A DNA stretch of 64,000 nucleotides from JAQUBU01 sp036677685 (GCA_036677685.1 JAVBWA010000019.1:82291-146290); one strand, 5' to 3'. Shown: positions 17,335 through 26,746, counted from the stretch's first letter. Numbers and translations: made by a program. The notes: generated from the letters alone by a model not told the origin.

Positions 17335-18660
17335 ATGATTCATAGAATAGCCATCATAGGAACTGGATACGTCGGCCTCGTAACCGGTGCGTGCCTGGCG
17401 GATTTGGGATTTGATGTAATATGTGTCGACAACAGCATAAGTAAGATTGAAGGCTTAATTAACGGTGTCATACCTATTTATGAATCCGATTTGGATGAAT
17501 TGGTAGAGAAAAACTACCGTGCAGGAAAGTTGACCTTTACTACAGATTTGAAATATGGCATTGAAAAATCCGAAGTAATTCTGATAGCTGTAGATACCCC
17601 GTCACGACCCGACGGTTCGGTTGATTTGGAGAAAATAAACAGCGCTGCGCGAGACATTGGCAAATATATGAATACCGGTAAAACTATCGTGGTTAAGAGT
17701 ACCGTACCGGTTGGCACCGGGCAATTAATTAAAAACATAATAAGCCGTAACCAGAGTGAAACACATCCCTTTGATATAGTATCGAATCCCGAGTTTCTGC
17801 GCGAAGGCAGAGCAGTTTATGATTTTATGTATCCGGACCGAATAATTGTCGGATTTGAGACTGAAAGAGCTTTAGAAACCATGAAGAACATCTACCAGCA
17901 TTTCAGGATCAGTAAGACACCGATTCTCTTTACAGATATTGAAACTGCAGAAATGATTAAATATGCATCTAATGCGTTCCTGGCCATGAAAGTAACCTTT
18001 ATCAACGAGATGGCTGCCCTCTGTGAACAAGTTGGCGCAGATATCACTGATGTCGCCAGAGGAATGGGAATGGATGACAGGATTGGACCGGAGTTTTTAA
18101 ATCCCGGCCCTGGCTATGGCGGGTCTTGTTTTCCTAAAGATACCAGTGCATTAGCCGGTCTGGGGAAAAAATATGGACTAAATATGACACTTGTGGAAGC
18201 TACGATAAAAGCCAATGAAAGACATAAGCAAAGGATGTTTGGCAAAATTGAGAATCTTATGACCGGCCTTGAGAATAAGACAATTGGAGTATTAGGTCTG
18301 GCTTTTAAGGCTGGAACAAATGATATGCGGGAATCCCCTTCACTCAATATAATCGCAAAACTCCATGAAAAAGGTGCAAAAATCAAAGTTTATGATCCCT
18401 ATGCGATGGAAGAAGCCAGGTTAAGCTTAAGATATATCAAGGACATTGCTTATTGTCAAAATGAATATCAGACCGCTGAGAATGTCGATGCACTGCTGAT
18501 ATTGACCGAGTGGGAGCGGTTTTTGAATTTAGATTTAAGCAGACTCAAAACGGTGATGAATACCCCGATGATTTTTGACTTTAGAAACCTATATAAACCT
18601 TCGTATATCCGTAATTTAGGGTTCAAATATTATTCCCTGGGAAGAAAGCAGGAAGATTAG
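17335..18660 (+). CDS. ugd: UDP-glucose 6-dehydrogenase
   Basis: 441 residues, standard for the family. The N-terminal Rossmann motif is GTGYVGLVTGACLA (9-22), the catalytic Cys is C265 in GYGGSCFPKD, and the C-terminal UDP-binding domain has GLAFKAGTNDMRESPS. It oxidises UDP-glucose twice to UDP-glucuronate with NAD. The next gene starts immediately after its stop and encodes a UDP-glucuronate 4-epimerase-like protein, so the pair should deliver UDP-galacturonate. AGGAGG precedes the ATG. Confidence 0.93.
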   Translation: MIHRIAIIGTGYVGLVTGACLADLGFDVICVDNSISKIEGLINGVIPIYESDLDELVEKNYRAGKLTFTTDLKYGIEKSEVILIAVDTPSRPDGSVDLEKINSAARDIGKYMNTGKTIVVKSTVPVGTGQLIKNIISRNQSETHPFDIVSNPEFLREGRAVYDFMYPDRIIVGFETERALETMKNIYQHFRISKTPILFTDIETAEMIKYASNAFLAMKVTFINEMAALCEQVGADITDVARGMGMDDRIGPEFLNPGPGYGGSCFPKDTSALAGLGKKYGLNMTLVEATIKANERHKQRMFGKIENLMTGLENKTIGVLGLAFKAGTNDMRESPSLNIIAKLHEKGAKIKVYDPYAMEEARLSLRYIKDIAYCQNEYQTAENVDALLILTEWERFLNLDLSRLKTVMNTPMIFDFRNLYKPSYIRNLGFKYYSLGRKQED

Positions 18661-19611
18661 ATGACATACTTGGTAACAGGAACAGCAGGCTTCATCGCTT
18701 ATAATACGGCCAGGGCGCTATTGTCAAGAGGTGATGCAGTAGTAGGGCTGGATAACCTTAACGACTATTATGCCCCGTCATTAAAATTGGACCGGTTGGC
18801 GCAACTCAAAGCATTTAACAATTTTCAGTTTTATCGAGGAGATATAACGGATTATGGCTTTTTAAAAAAACTATTTAAGAATTATAGATTCAAGAAAATA
18901 TGTCATCTAGCTGCTCAGGCCGGGGTTAGATATTCCCTGGAAAATCCCTTTACTTATCAGAAGTCGAATATTGAAGGATTTTTAAACATCTTGGAATTGT
19001 GCAGGCATTTCGATATTAAGAATCTGGTATATGCGTCATCATCCTCAGTGTATGGCAAGAATAGCAGACTGCCTTTTAATATAGATGATCGAACTGATCA
19101 TCCAGTTTCATTTTATGCCGCCTCTAAAAAAGCCAATGAATTAATGGCTTATACTTATCATTACCTTTATGGCTTGAAATGTTCCGGATTGCGTTTTTTT
19201 ACGGTTTATGGCCCCTGGGGCCGACCGGATATGGCCTATTATAAATTTACCAAAGCCATTAGAGAGGGAAAAACCATTGCGCTATATAATAATGGAAATA
19301 TGAAAAGAGATTTTACCTTTATAGACGATATCGTGGCCGGTATACTTGCAGCACTGGACAGGGATTACGATTTTGAAATATTCAACCTGGGCTGTTCAAG
19401 CCCGGTTGACCTTATATACTTGGTGGAATGCCTTGAAAATAGTCTGGGGATAAGAGCAAAAATAAAATATCTGCCTTCACAACCCGGAGAGTTGGTGACA
19501 ACTTATGCCGATATAGAATATTCGACGTTAAAATTGGACTTTATGCCTTCTACCTCTATTGAAACAGGAATAACAAAATTTGTTCAATGGTATAAGAATT
19601 ATTATTATTAA
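18661..19611 (+). CDS. UDP-glucuronate 4-epimerase-like protein
   Basis: 316 residues, extended SDR. GTAGFIAYNTARAL (7-20) is the NAD motif; here the usual TGGAGFIG is changed to TGTAGFIA. LAAQAGVRYSLENP is typical of UDP-glucuronate 4-epimerases (CapI/LspL/GAE type), SSSSVYG precedes the catalytic FYAASKKAN, and RFFTVYGPWGRPDMA is another group signature. It interconverts UDP-glucuronate and UDP-galacturonate. The start abuts the ugd stop, with AGGAAG as ribosome binding site inside ugd. Confidence 0.88.
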   Translation: MTYLVTGTAGFIAYNTARALLSRGDAVVGLDNLNDYYAPSLKLDRLAQLKAFNNFQFYRGDITDYGFLKKLFKNYRFKKICHLAAQAGVRYSLENPFTYQKSNIEGFLNILELCRHFDIKNLVYASSSSVYGKNSRLPFNIDDRTDHPVSFYAASKKANELMAYTYHYLYGLKCSGLRFFTVYGPWGRPDMAYYKFTKAIREGKTIALYNNGNMKRDFTFIDDIVAGILAALDRDYDFEIFNLGCSSPVDLIYLVECLENSLGIRAKIKYLPSQPGELVTTYADIEYSTLKLDFMPSTSIETGITKFVQWYKNYYY

Positions 19612-19780
19612 AATTTTTTGAACTGAACCGGGATTATAAGAAAGTTCCAGAGATTTTCATTACTTCAGGAGGGAGCTAAAATAAGCGTTCCCAATGAATA
19701 TATAGAATTTGGCGTACTGACCCGGAAAGTATAGTATCAATGGGTTATCGCGTTTCTTTGCCTAAGAGGGAGATTTAAGC

Positions 19781-20692
19781 ATGGAAAATCCAAAGGTCAG
19801 TGTTCTAATGCCGGTTTACAATGGAGAAAGATACTTACGGGAAGCCATTGATAGTATTATAAATCAAACCCTATCTGACTTTGAATTCATTATTGTTCTT
19901 GACCCATCAGATGACAATAGTAAAAATATTGTTGAAAGTTATACTGATACAAGGATTATTCTAGTACAAAATGATGTAAAACAGGGCTTAGCCAGGTCTC
20001 TTAACCAGGGTTTGCTTATCGCCCGGGGGGAATATGTGGCTCGAATGGATGCCGATGATATAAGTTTATCGGAACGACTGGCAAGACAGTTCGATTTTAT
20101 GGAGAGAAATCCCCGCATCGGCATATCCGGTACTTCGGTTAAAACTATTGGCAACCCTGCTGGAATGGTCATAAACCATACTCCAGACTCGGAAATGATA
20201 CGAGCCTTTATGTTGTTTCAACCTCATATAACTCATCCCACTGTTATTATACGTCGATCTTTAATAGAGCAGTATAATTTATCCTATGATCCGGCTTTTG
20301 TTAAGGCGGAAGATTATAAGCTTTGGAGTACGTATTCTCGTTTTTTCCCCCTTTCCAACCTAAACGAAATACTATTATTCTACCGGATACATAAAAGAAA
20401 TACTCAAAAGCTTGATTTTGCCGAGCATCAAAAATTCGCCGGCCTGGTCAGATTATCAGAATTAAGCCAACTGGGCATTGAGGCAAGTGAACAGGAATTT
20501 GCCCTGCATCAAGCTCTAAGCATTCTTAAATTTCAACCCAGTGTTAGTTTTGCCGCCAAATGTCAACAATGGCTGATTAAACTTGAAAAAGCCAACCGAA
20601 CCAGTCATTACTATCCTGAACCTGCCTTTTTCAGATCTCTGCAATACCTATGGATTGAAGTATCCCGAATATGCAATATTACTAATCCTTAA
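19781..20692 (+). CDS. Family 2 glycosyltransferase, paralog of the 10904 gene
   Basis: 303 residues with GT2 motifs SVLMPVYNGERYLREAID, IIVLDPSDDNS and ARMDADDIS. It matches the protein at 10904-11824 from end to end, including the C-terminal HYYPEPAF block. It differs at the first acidic motif (LDPSDDNS against IDDGSTDSS), which may alter donor use. ATG follows AGAGGGAG. It is separated from the epimerase by 169 bp and converges on the heptose fusion gene, whose end lies 2 bp away. Confidence 0.85.
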   Translation: MENPKVSVLMPVYNGERYLREAIDSIINQTLSDFEFIIVLDPSDDNSKNIVESYTDTRIILVQNDVKQGLARSLNQGLLIARGEYVARMDADDISLSERLARQFDFMERNPRIGISGTSVKTIGNPAGMVINHTPDSEMIRAFMLFQPHITHPTVIIRRSLIEQYNLSYDPAFVKAEDYKLWSTYSRFFPLSNLNEILLFYRIHKRNTQKLDFAEHQKFAGLVRLSELSQLGIEASEQEFALHQALSILKFQPSVSFAAKCQQWLIKLEKANRTSHYYPEPAFFRSLQYLWIEVSRICNITNP

Positions 20693-20694
20693 TA

Positions 20695-22569
20695 TTAAAT
20701 ATAATTCTTATTTTCCTCCAGCCATTCCTTAATAATCTGCATCATCAGGTGGTTTAAAATCAAATGTATATCTTCAACTTTCTGTATATCATCAACAGGT
20801 ACAACAATAGAATCACCGGCGATCTCCTTGAGCCTCCCGCCATTATAGCCGGTTAAGGCAAAGGTTTTTACCCCTTTACCATTGGCAAAATCTATAGCTC
20901 TAAGGACATTTTTCGAATTTCCGCTTCCCGAGATAGCGATAACAAGATCATCGGCTTTCAAAAAGTTTTCCAGTTGAAATTTATAAACCTGCTCATACCC
21001 GATATCGTTGGCAATTGCTAATACAGACGGGACATTATCGTTCAGACAAACGAAGCGAAAACGTTGGCTAAGATTTTCGCTTACTCCTTTATTGAAATCA
21101 CTAGCAAAATGAGAGGCAGTGGAAGCACTGCCGCCATTGCCAAAAATATAAATGGTACCCCCACGAGTATGTGCATTAATCAACGCATCTATCAAAAGGC
21201 TGATTTTACTACGATCCAACCGGTCAAAGATTTTTCTTAATTCGTCCAGGTAGGTCTCGATTTTATTGAATCTTTCCTCCCTGGATAGGATAATTTGTAC
21301 GGCCTGAAGCAGATTATCAGCCTGGAAATCCGGATCAATATTGAATTTACCATCCATTCCGGCTTGACCGGTAGCCAATAAGATGCTTTTTAAACCGGCG
21401 TCAGCTCCGGTCTTCACATCCACCGTGCTGTCTCCAATGATATACGACTGAGCTAAATCAATATTATATTGGGCTGCTGCTTTATTGATTAATCCCGTCT
21501 TTGGTTTACGACAATTACATTCTATTTTAAATTCAACGTTTTCTTCCGGATAGCCGTGGTCTGGGTGATGAGGACAGTAAAGGATTTCATCTACATATAC
21601 ACCTTGCTCCCCCAGAACGCTCTCCATTTTGATATGGATTGTTTCCAACTCCTCAATTGAACAGAGGTTTCTAGCTACTACCGGCTGGTTGGTAATAATA
21701 ATACTCAAAAAACTGGAATTGTTTATATTTTTCAAAGCCTCGAATACTTCCGGTATTATTTCCAAGTCATCGGACTTGCTTATCAGGCCTTTATAATTAT
21801 TAATGGTTCCATCCCGGTCCAGGAAAACAGCTTTTTGGGGACGGGACAAATTTCTCGCTTTGACAACCCCTTTATTAATATGTTCCTGAACCGAATCATA
21901 TCGATCCGGAGTTCCCATATCCTTTATATATTCAGTGGTTCGGTAAGCAAATATCCGATTGCTGGTCAGCGCAGCAGCAATAATATCTTTTTCCAGATCC
22001 TGCTGCTTATTTTCCTTGATGTAATCAAGTATCTTTATATTAAAAACAAAAACACCTGCATTAACACAATTGGCATAGCAGCCATCCGGTCTATCATTTT
22101 TTCCCAATATTTCGCTAACCTGCATTTTATTGTCCAGTATTATCAAATCGCTGTCATAAGGATGGTCATTAGGATGAACTGCCAGAGTAGCTAATGCCTC
22201 CTGGCTTCTGTGGAAGTCGAGGAGTCGTGTGAAATCTAGATCCAGGACCAAATCACCATACAATAAAATAAAATCCGATGTTAGATTATCTGCCAGGTAA
22301 AAAAGGGCTCCCGCAGTTCCCAACGGAGACGACTCCTGGAAATAGGTAATGTCGGCCCCAAAGGCACTGCCATCTCCAAAATACTGCTGAATCATATCAC
22401 CCCTGGGTCCGATCACCAGTACGATATCCAGTATCCCATATCTGCACAGATTTTCAATTTGATATTGAAGTACGGGTTTCCCGCCAATACTAACCAGAGG
22501 TTTGGGGATATCAGGAAATTGTGGTTTTAGTCTCTGCCCCTCTCCTCCTGCCAGGACTACCGCTTTCAT
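20695..22569 (-). CDS. Trifunctional GDP-heptose fusion: nucleotidyltransferase, GmhB phosphatase, GmhA isomerase
   Basis: 624 residues from ATG 22569 (the frame extends to GTG 22626; neither start has a strong ribosome binding site, and the domain begins MKAVVLAGG). Residues 1-230 are a sugar-phosphate nucleotidyltransferase (LAGGEGQRLKP, GDL), HddC-like. About 246-425 is a HAD phosphatase (FLDRDGTINNY) with the GmhB zinc pattern CPHHPDHG...CNCRKPKTGL. About 436-624 is a SIS domain (FGNGGSASTASHFASD, GSGNSKNV) typical of GmhA. These are three steps of the GDP-D-glycero-D-manno-heptose route: sedoheptulose-7-P isomerase, bisphosphate phosphatase and guanylyltransferase. The HddA-type kinase is not in the window. 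In Gram-positives this sugar feeds surface glycans. Confidence 0.88.
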   Translation of the reverse strand: MKAVVLAGGEGQRLKPQFPDIPKPLVSIGGKPVLQYQIENLCRYGILDIVLVIGPRGDMIQQYFGDGSAFGADITYFQESSPLGTAGALFYLADNLTSDFILLYGDLVLDLDFTRLLDFHRSQEALATLAVHPNDHPYDSDLIILDNKMQVSEILGKNDRPDGCYANCVNAGVFVFNIKILDYIKENKQQDLEKDIIAAALTSNRIFAYRTTEYIKDMGTPDRYDSVQEHINKGVVKARNLSRPQKAVFLDRDGTINNYKGLISKSDDLEIIPEVFEALKNINNSSFLSIIITNQPVVARNLCSIEELETIHIKMESVLGEQGVYVDEILYCPHHPDHGYPEENVEFKIECNCRKPKTGLINKAAAQYNIDLAQSYIIGDSTVDVKTGADAGLKSILLATGQAGMDGKFNIDPDFQADNLLQAVQIILSREERFNKIETYLDELRKIFDRLDRSKISLLIDALINAHTRGGTIYIFGNGGSASTASHFASDFNKGVSENLSQRFRFVCLNDNVPSVLAIANDIGYEQVYKFQLENFLKADDLVIAISGSGNSKNVLRAIDFANGKGVKTFALTGYNGGRLKEIAGDSIVVPVDDIQKVEDIHLILNHLMMQIIKEWLEENKNYI

Positions 22570-22814
22570 ATTGGTTTTTTCAAAATTATTCAATCGTTTC
22601 ACTCTTAAATGTGCATCCCCATTCACTGAGCAATATGGATTGATTTAATATATGATATTTGCTTTACATAGGTGTGATTTGACGGTAAAAAGTCTTATCA
22701 AGCCGGGAACAGCAGGATCAGAAAGCGGAAAGCAATCTTGCCGGGAAAACGGTACGGATTTAACCTTTTATTTTCCATTTTCATACAATAAAACTATATA
22801 GGGGGTGATTATTA

Positions 22815-23264
22815 ATGCCTATTGTAAAAATATGTGCTGACCAAGTAAGCAGTGTGAACCAGACTTATGCTACAACCGTTACTTGTTGTTGACTGCCTTT
22901 TACACCTGTAGCCGCAGGTAATCAATGCCAGATGGTGGTTTACGACGTAGTGCTCGATACCAGTAACAGCCCTATGATTTTAACCTTTATGTTTGATACT
23001 GGATTTGAATATCATTACTTGGATCATGGGGTAACCTTTGCCAGTTATGCAACACAACCTCAAATTGGATTCATTACAATGCCAGAAGGTATAACCATGT
23101 GTGAATGTGGGCTTACTCCTACTTATCAGTTTGCACATAGCTGCAATCCCAATTCAATCACCACAACATCGACTATGGTCCAGGGCTTTGTTAATTTAGA
23201 TTTCACGTTTTCGAACCTGTGCTCACCTACTGTATGTTGTTTGGACTTGCCAGATCCACTCTAA
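22815..23264 (+). CDS. Small Cys protein with in-frame TGA, candidate selenoprotein
   Basis: From ATG 22815 (GGGGGTGATT upstream) the frame runs 149 codons to TAA... stop at 23262-23264, with one TGA at 22890-22892, codon 26. It reads MPIVKICADQVSSVNQTYATTVTCC-TGA-LPFTPV. The paralog at 7833 aligns without gaps across this point (TVTC-SN-PTYTPV), with Asn at the TGA position. The remaining 123 codons are clean and conserved (FDTGFEYHYLDHGVTFASY, CECG). A hairpin ACCTGT, loop AGCC, GCAGGT begins 11 nt after the TGA, within bacterial SECIS range. Two other selenoproteins lie in the window. A Cys-Cys-Sec motif is therefore plausible; a recent nonsense mutation cannot be excluded. Function unknown. 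Confidence 0.6.
22904..22919 (+). promoter_or_regulatory. Possible bacterial SECIS after TGA 22890
   Basis: ACCTGT, loop AGCC, GCAGGT (6 bp with one U-G pair). The loop lies about 18-21 nt after the TGA and contains G. The stem is short, so support is moderate. Confidence 0.4.
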
Positions 23265-23271
23265 CCCCCCA

Positions 23272-23316
23272 AATTAAACGGCAGTCCACCACAATAAGGG
23301 GGACTGCCGTTTAATT
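23272..23316. terminator. Bidirectional terminator
   Basis: A perfect 16-bp inverted repeat, AATTAAACGGCAGTCC and its complement, with A/T-rich outer ends. It lies between the convergent genes 22815 (+) and 23311 (-), and the minus-strand gene's stop codon is inside its right arm. Confidence 0.85.
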
Positions 23317-24243
23317 ATGCAGCATTTTTCTTATAGCCAGGCACACTGCTTCATCTGAAGTATATTTGGATTTCCATTCAGTCGTATGAATTTTGGTCAG
23401 ATCATATTGAAATTCCGGCACATCGCCATTCCATCCTACATTCTCACCGGTATATAAATATTTAACATTCTGCAAACCCATTTCTTTACATACCATATCA
23501 GCAATCGATGTGACCGTAGTTTGTGAATCCACTCCGATATTGAAACAGTTGATCATCTCCCGGCGGTTAAGCCATAAATACAATATCGCATCAATTAAAT
23601 CAGCAACATACAGATACGGCTTGCTTTGCTGCCCATTTCCCAATATCGCAAGACTTGTCGGGTTCTTTTTTAATTTTGCAATGAAGTCACACACTACTCC
23701 ATGGGTTAATCGTCCACCTACCACATTGGGAAAACGAAGAATCCAACTTTTGAGGTTATTCATATAGCAATACGATACAATGAAGGCTTCCGAAGCCAGT
23801 TTAGCCCCTCCATAATAAGAAACCGGCAGGAGATTTCCACTATCTTCACTAATTCTAACTCCCGGCTTATATCCATATACGGCCGAACTGGAGGCAAATA
23901 TGATTTCTTTTACCTGGAACAATCGCATACATTCTAAAATATTGATAGTGGTTAAAAAGGTGTTTTGCAGGTCTCTGGCTGGATCATGAGCACTTGCTTG
24001 AATATCGGAATTAGCGGCAAAATGAAACACCACATCGAATGTCTGAATTTGAAAAAGCTCACGCGCCTCCGCCGGCAAAGATAAATCACTCGGTATGAAA
24101 GTGAATTTAGGGTTGGAAAACAAATGCTGTATATTATCTTCCCTGCCCAATAGGAGATTATCCGCCACTACAACCCGGTATCCATCACTTATTAATCTAT
24201 CCGCCAGGTGGCTTCCTATAAACCCGGCACCGCCAGCTAACAA
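23311..24243 (-). CDS. NAD-dependent sugar epimerase/dehydratase
   Basis: 310 residues, extended SDR of the UDP-glucose 4-epimerase type: GGAGFIGSHLADRL at the N-terminus, HFAANSDIQ, SSSAVYG, and YYGGAKLASE with the catalytic YxxxK. The exact substrate is uncertain. The first conventional start is TTG 24243, which would remove the first strand (reading LAGGAGF). Four codons upstream the frame reads ATA-AAA-AAT-GTA, that is I-K-N-V where relatives have M-K-x-V, with CAGGGC seven bases before it. The true start may be ATA 24253-24255 or a decayed ATG. The gene follows gmd by 26 bp on the same strand. Confidence 0.8.
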   Translation of the reverse strand: MLAGGAGFIGSHLADRLISDGYRVVVADNLLLGREDNIQHLFSNPKFTFIPSDLSLPAEARELFQIQTFDVVFHFAANSDIQASAHDPARDLQNTFLTTINILECMRLFQVKEIIFASSSAVYGYKPGVRISEDSGNLLPVSYYGGAKLASEAFIVSYCYMNNLKSWILRFPNVVGGRLTHGVVCDFIAKLKKNPTSLAILGNGQQSKPYLYVADLIDAILYLWLNRREMINCFNIGVDSQTTVTSIADMVCKEMGLQNVKYLYTGENVGWNGDVPEFQYDLTKIHTTEWKSKYTSDEAVCLAIRKMLHN

Positions 24244-24269
24244 TACATTTTTTATGCTTTGCCCTGAGC

Positions 24270-25346
24270 TTATTCATAAGCCCCCCTCGCTTCAACTGCA
24301 TGCCCGGCATCCCGCAGGGTTTTTTCCTGCCGGGCCATTTCCATATCATGGTCCAGCATCATCTTCACCAGTTCCTTAAACGTTACTCTGGGGGTCCATC
24401 CCAATACATCGCGGGCTTTCGATGCGTTCCCCTGAAGCGAATCCACTTCAGCGGGGCGAAAATAGCGGGGATCAATAATGACGTAATCATGCCAGTTTAA
24501 ATCCAATTGATTAAAAACTTCATATAAAAATTCTTTAACTGAATGGGAATGACCGGTTGCGATTACATAATCACCAGGCTTTTCCTGTTGCAACATCAGC
24601 CACATAGCTTCAACATAATCCCCGGCAAATCCCCAATCTCTTTTAGCATCAAGATTCCCCAGATACAATTTATCCTGCAAACCCAGCTTTATACGGCTGG
24701 CGGCACGGGTTATTTTCCGGGTTACAAATGTTTCTCCGCGGCGTGGTGACTCGTGGTTGAACAAAATGCCGTTGGCTATGAACATTCCATAGGCCTCCCG
24801 GTAATTTACTGCATACCAGTAGGCGGCGACCTTCGACACTGCATAAGGACTGCGGGGATGAAACATAGTTGTTTCATCCTGCGGAGGCGGAACCATCCCG
24901 AACATCTCCGATGAACAGGCCTGGTAGATGCGAACTTCTCGGCCTGTAACATCAATATAATCCCTTATAGCTTCCAGTAAACGCAGGGTTCCAATAGCAA
25001 CCGTGTCAGCTGTGTATTCGGGCTGGTCAAAAGAAACCCTGACATGGGACTGAGCAGCCAGGTTATAGACTTCATCAGGACAGACCTTATGCAAGATGCG
25101 CCTTAAGCCGGTACCATCATTAAGGTCACCATAATGGAGATACATACGAACCTTTGAATCATGTGGTTCCTGAAAAATATGATTAATACGATAGGTATTG
25201 AATGTAGATGCCCGCCGTATAATACCATGCACTTCATAGCCTTCTGCCAAAAGAAATTCGGCCAGATATGAACCGTCCTGACCAGTTATGCCCGTAATCA
25301 ATGCTTTTTTTCCCAACAACTTGTTTGCCCCCCATAAAAACGCCAT
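24270..25346 (-). CDS. gmd: GDP-mannose 4,6-dehydratase
   Basis: 358 residues. KKALITGITGQDGSYLAEFLL is the Gmd version of the NADP motif. HYGDLNDGTGL, AAQSHVRVSF, the catalytic SSEMFG and SPYAVSKVAAYW, and NHESPRRGETFVTRKI are all family signatures. It converts GDP-mannose to GDP-4-keto-6-deoxymannose, the branch point for fucose, rhamnose, perosamine and colitose. With the ColD- and ColC-like genes at 8818-10917 it would complete a GDP-colitose route. The start may instead be TTG 25319, which has GGGGGG eight bases upstream and fits family N-termini better. Confidence 0.93.
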   Translation of the reverse strand: MAFLWGANKLLGKKALITGITGQDGSYLAEFLLAEGYEVHGIIRRASTFNTYRINHIFQEPHDSKVRMYLHYGDLNDGTGLRRILHKVCPDEVYNLAAQSHVRVSFDQPEYTADTVAIGTLRLLEAIRDYIDVTGREVRIYQACSSEMFGMVPPPQDETTMFHPRSPYAVSKVAAYWYAVNYREAYGMFIANGILFNHESPRRGETFVTRKITRAASRIKLGLQDKLYLGNLDAKRDWGFAGDYVEAMWLMLQQEKPGDYVIATGHSHSVKEFLYEVFNQLDLNWHDYVIIDPRYFRPAEVDSLQGNASKARDVLGWTPRVTFKELVKMMLDHDMEMARQEKTLRDAGHAVEARGAYE

Positions 25347-25492
25347 TGCTCGGATTCTCAGTAATATATTACTCTCTCACACCTGGCTTAACTGCCTCAT
25401 TCTAAACCGAGCTATTATTTCCAGTCCTTCAAGCGTTCTTTGTTACAATATGACGCTGCAAGTTGGAAGTGTTACAAAACCACACTTAAAGC

Positions 25493-25536
25493 AAAAAACA
25501 AAGGCGCTCCCAAGGTAATGGAGCCGGCCTTTGTTT
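25493..25536 (-). terminator. Rho-independent terminator of the 25574 gene
   Basis: On the minus strand: AACAAAGGCCGGCTCC, a 9-nt loop, GGAGCGCCTTTGTTTTTT. The stem is about 14 bp with a small bulge, with a run of T. It is 38 bp after the stop of the glycosyltransferase at 25574 and ends the run 30547-25574. Confidence 0.85.
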
Positions 25537-25573
25537 TAGAAGGCAATTCTTATATGAACAGGTCAGTTCGTTA

Positions 25574-26746
25574 TCAGTATTTGGCCTGCCATCCGTCAAT
25601 TTTCCAGCCTATATTTTGAACCAAGAACAGTTCGACAGTTTCTTCGCGGCTATTCTCCAGGCTTTGTTCTGAATCATGCCAATGCAGTTTAACTGGTAAT
25701 GTGGCTGTGCAACCGTCCTTTGCAAATACTGCTTTTTCGGCCTGGATTAGTTTTATTTTCTTTTCATCTTCCCCGAAAATTTCCTGTTTACGTTCTAACC
25801 AGCCTAGAAAAGACAAGCGTCCGGATTCCGTAAAATACCGATCAGCCGGTAAATCACCGTTTTTTAGGTTATGAGCCGTATCCCATGATGAATTTAAAAT
25901 ATCGTTGAGCATATGACCGGCTATTTTGGAGAAGGCTATTGCTGAACGGTATGGAATAGATCTTAAAAATGCGGGTACCCCTTCCAGGTCTTTATCTCTG
26001 TAAATGTGATAACAGGGATAGTAAGTATCAGCAAATAATTCAAAACCCAGGCTTACAGCCCGAATGCAAAAGTAACGGTCTTCACCCTGAAAGGAGATAT
26101 TATAAATATCCTGAAAAGAAACTCCCTCGCTTAAAGCCTGGCGCGAAATGAGAGTGCAGGCTCCCAGGCCTCCCACCTTATATATTCCGGGTTCTTGCAA
26201 TTCTTTAAGGAACTCTGTAATACGTTTTCTTTCCTCGCTTTCAGCCAGAATCTCCCCACGTTTAGACCGGTAGAGGGTATATTCATCCCTTACCCAGACA
26301 TTAGGCAGTTCATACGTATAGTTCCAGCGAGTCCAAAAAATCTCGGATATAATATCACGCCGGGATGAAAGCAGATGTAATATCGTTTCGGGATGTAAAA
26401 GCAAATCGGAGTCAAGCAGCAGAATATAATCGTATTGCTCCTTTAATGCATGTTGAAGCAGTAAATCTTTATTGTTTGCCACCCGGGATATAAGCCGGTT
26501 GTTCCAATGATGAATCTTATCGTCACATACATAGGGCTCCCGGTCGGGTTTCGCTTCAAAAAGCCAAACCTTGGATTGCAGCGGGCAAAAGTTTCTAAGC
26601 AGATTTGATGCACTTTCACTATCATTATCATCCACAAAAGCATAATCAACTTTTAATCCATTAAGATTCAGATCATAAATGGATAGTAAAAACTGCTCCA
26701 GAATTGCTTTCTTTTGCCGAACGCTGCTGGATATAAGTACCCTCAT
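25574..26746 (-). CDS. Glycosyltransferase-like protein (GT-A fold)
   Basis: 390 residues from ATG 26746 (a TTG directly precedes it). LISSSVRQKKAILEQFLLSI, VDYAFVDDNDSES and YDYILLLDSDLLLHPETI near residue 120 give a GT-A fold with a DSD metal site. The long C-terminal part ends with a segment (VELFLVQNIGWKIDGWQAKY) that looks like an NTF2/lumazine-binding-type add-on, which is uncertain. It is the last gene of a three-gene leftward run with the two TPR proteins, 22 bp after the previous stop, and is followed by a strong terminator. Confidence 0.75.
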   Translation of the reverse strand: MRVLISSSVRQKKAILEQFLLSIYDLNLNGLKVDYAFVDDNDSESASNLLRNFCPLQSKVWLFEAKPDREPYVCDDKIHHWNNRLISRVANNKDLLLQHALKEQYDYILLLDSDLLLHPETILHLLSSRRDIISEIFWTRWNYTYELPNVWVRDEYTLYRSKRGEILAESEERKRITEFLKELQEPGIYKVGGLGACTLISRQALSEGVSFQDIYNISFQGEDRYFCIRAVSLGFELFADTYYPCYHIYRDKDLEGVPAFLRSIPYRSAIAFSKIAGHMLNDILNSSWDTAHNLKNGDLPADRYFTESGRLSFLGWLERKQEIFGEDEKKIKLIQAEKAVFAKDGCTATLPVKLHWHDSEQSLENSREETVELFLVQNIGWKIDGWQAKY

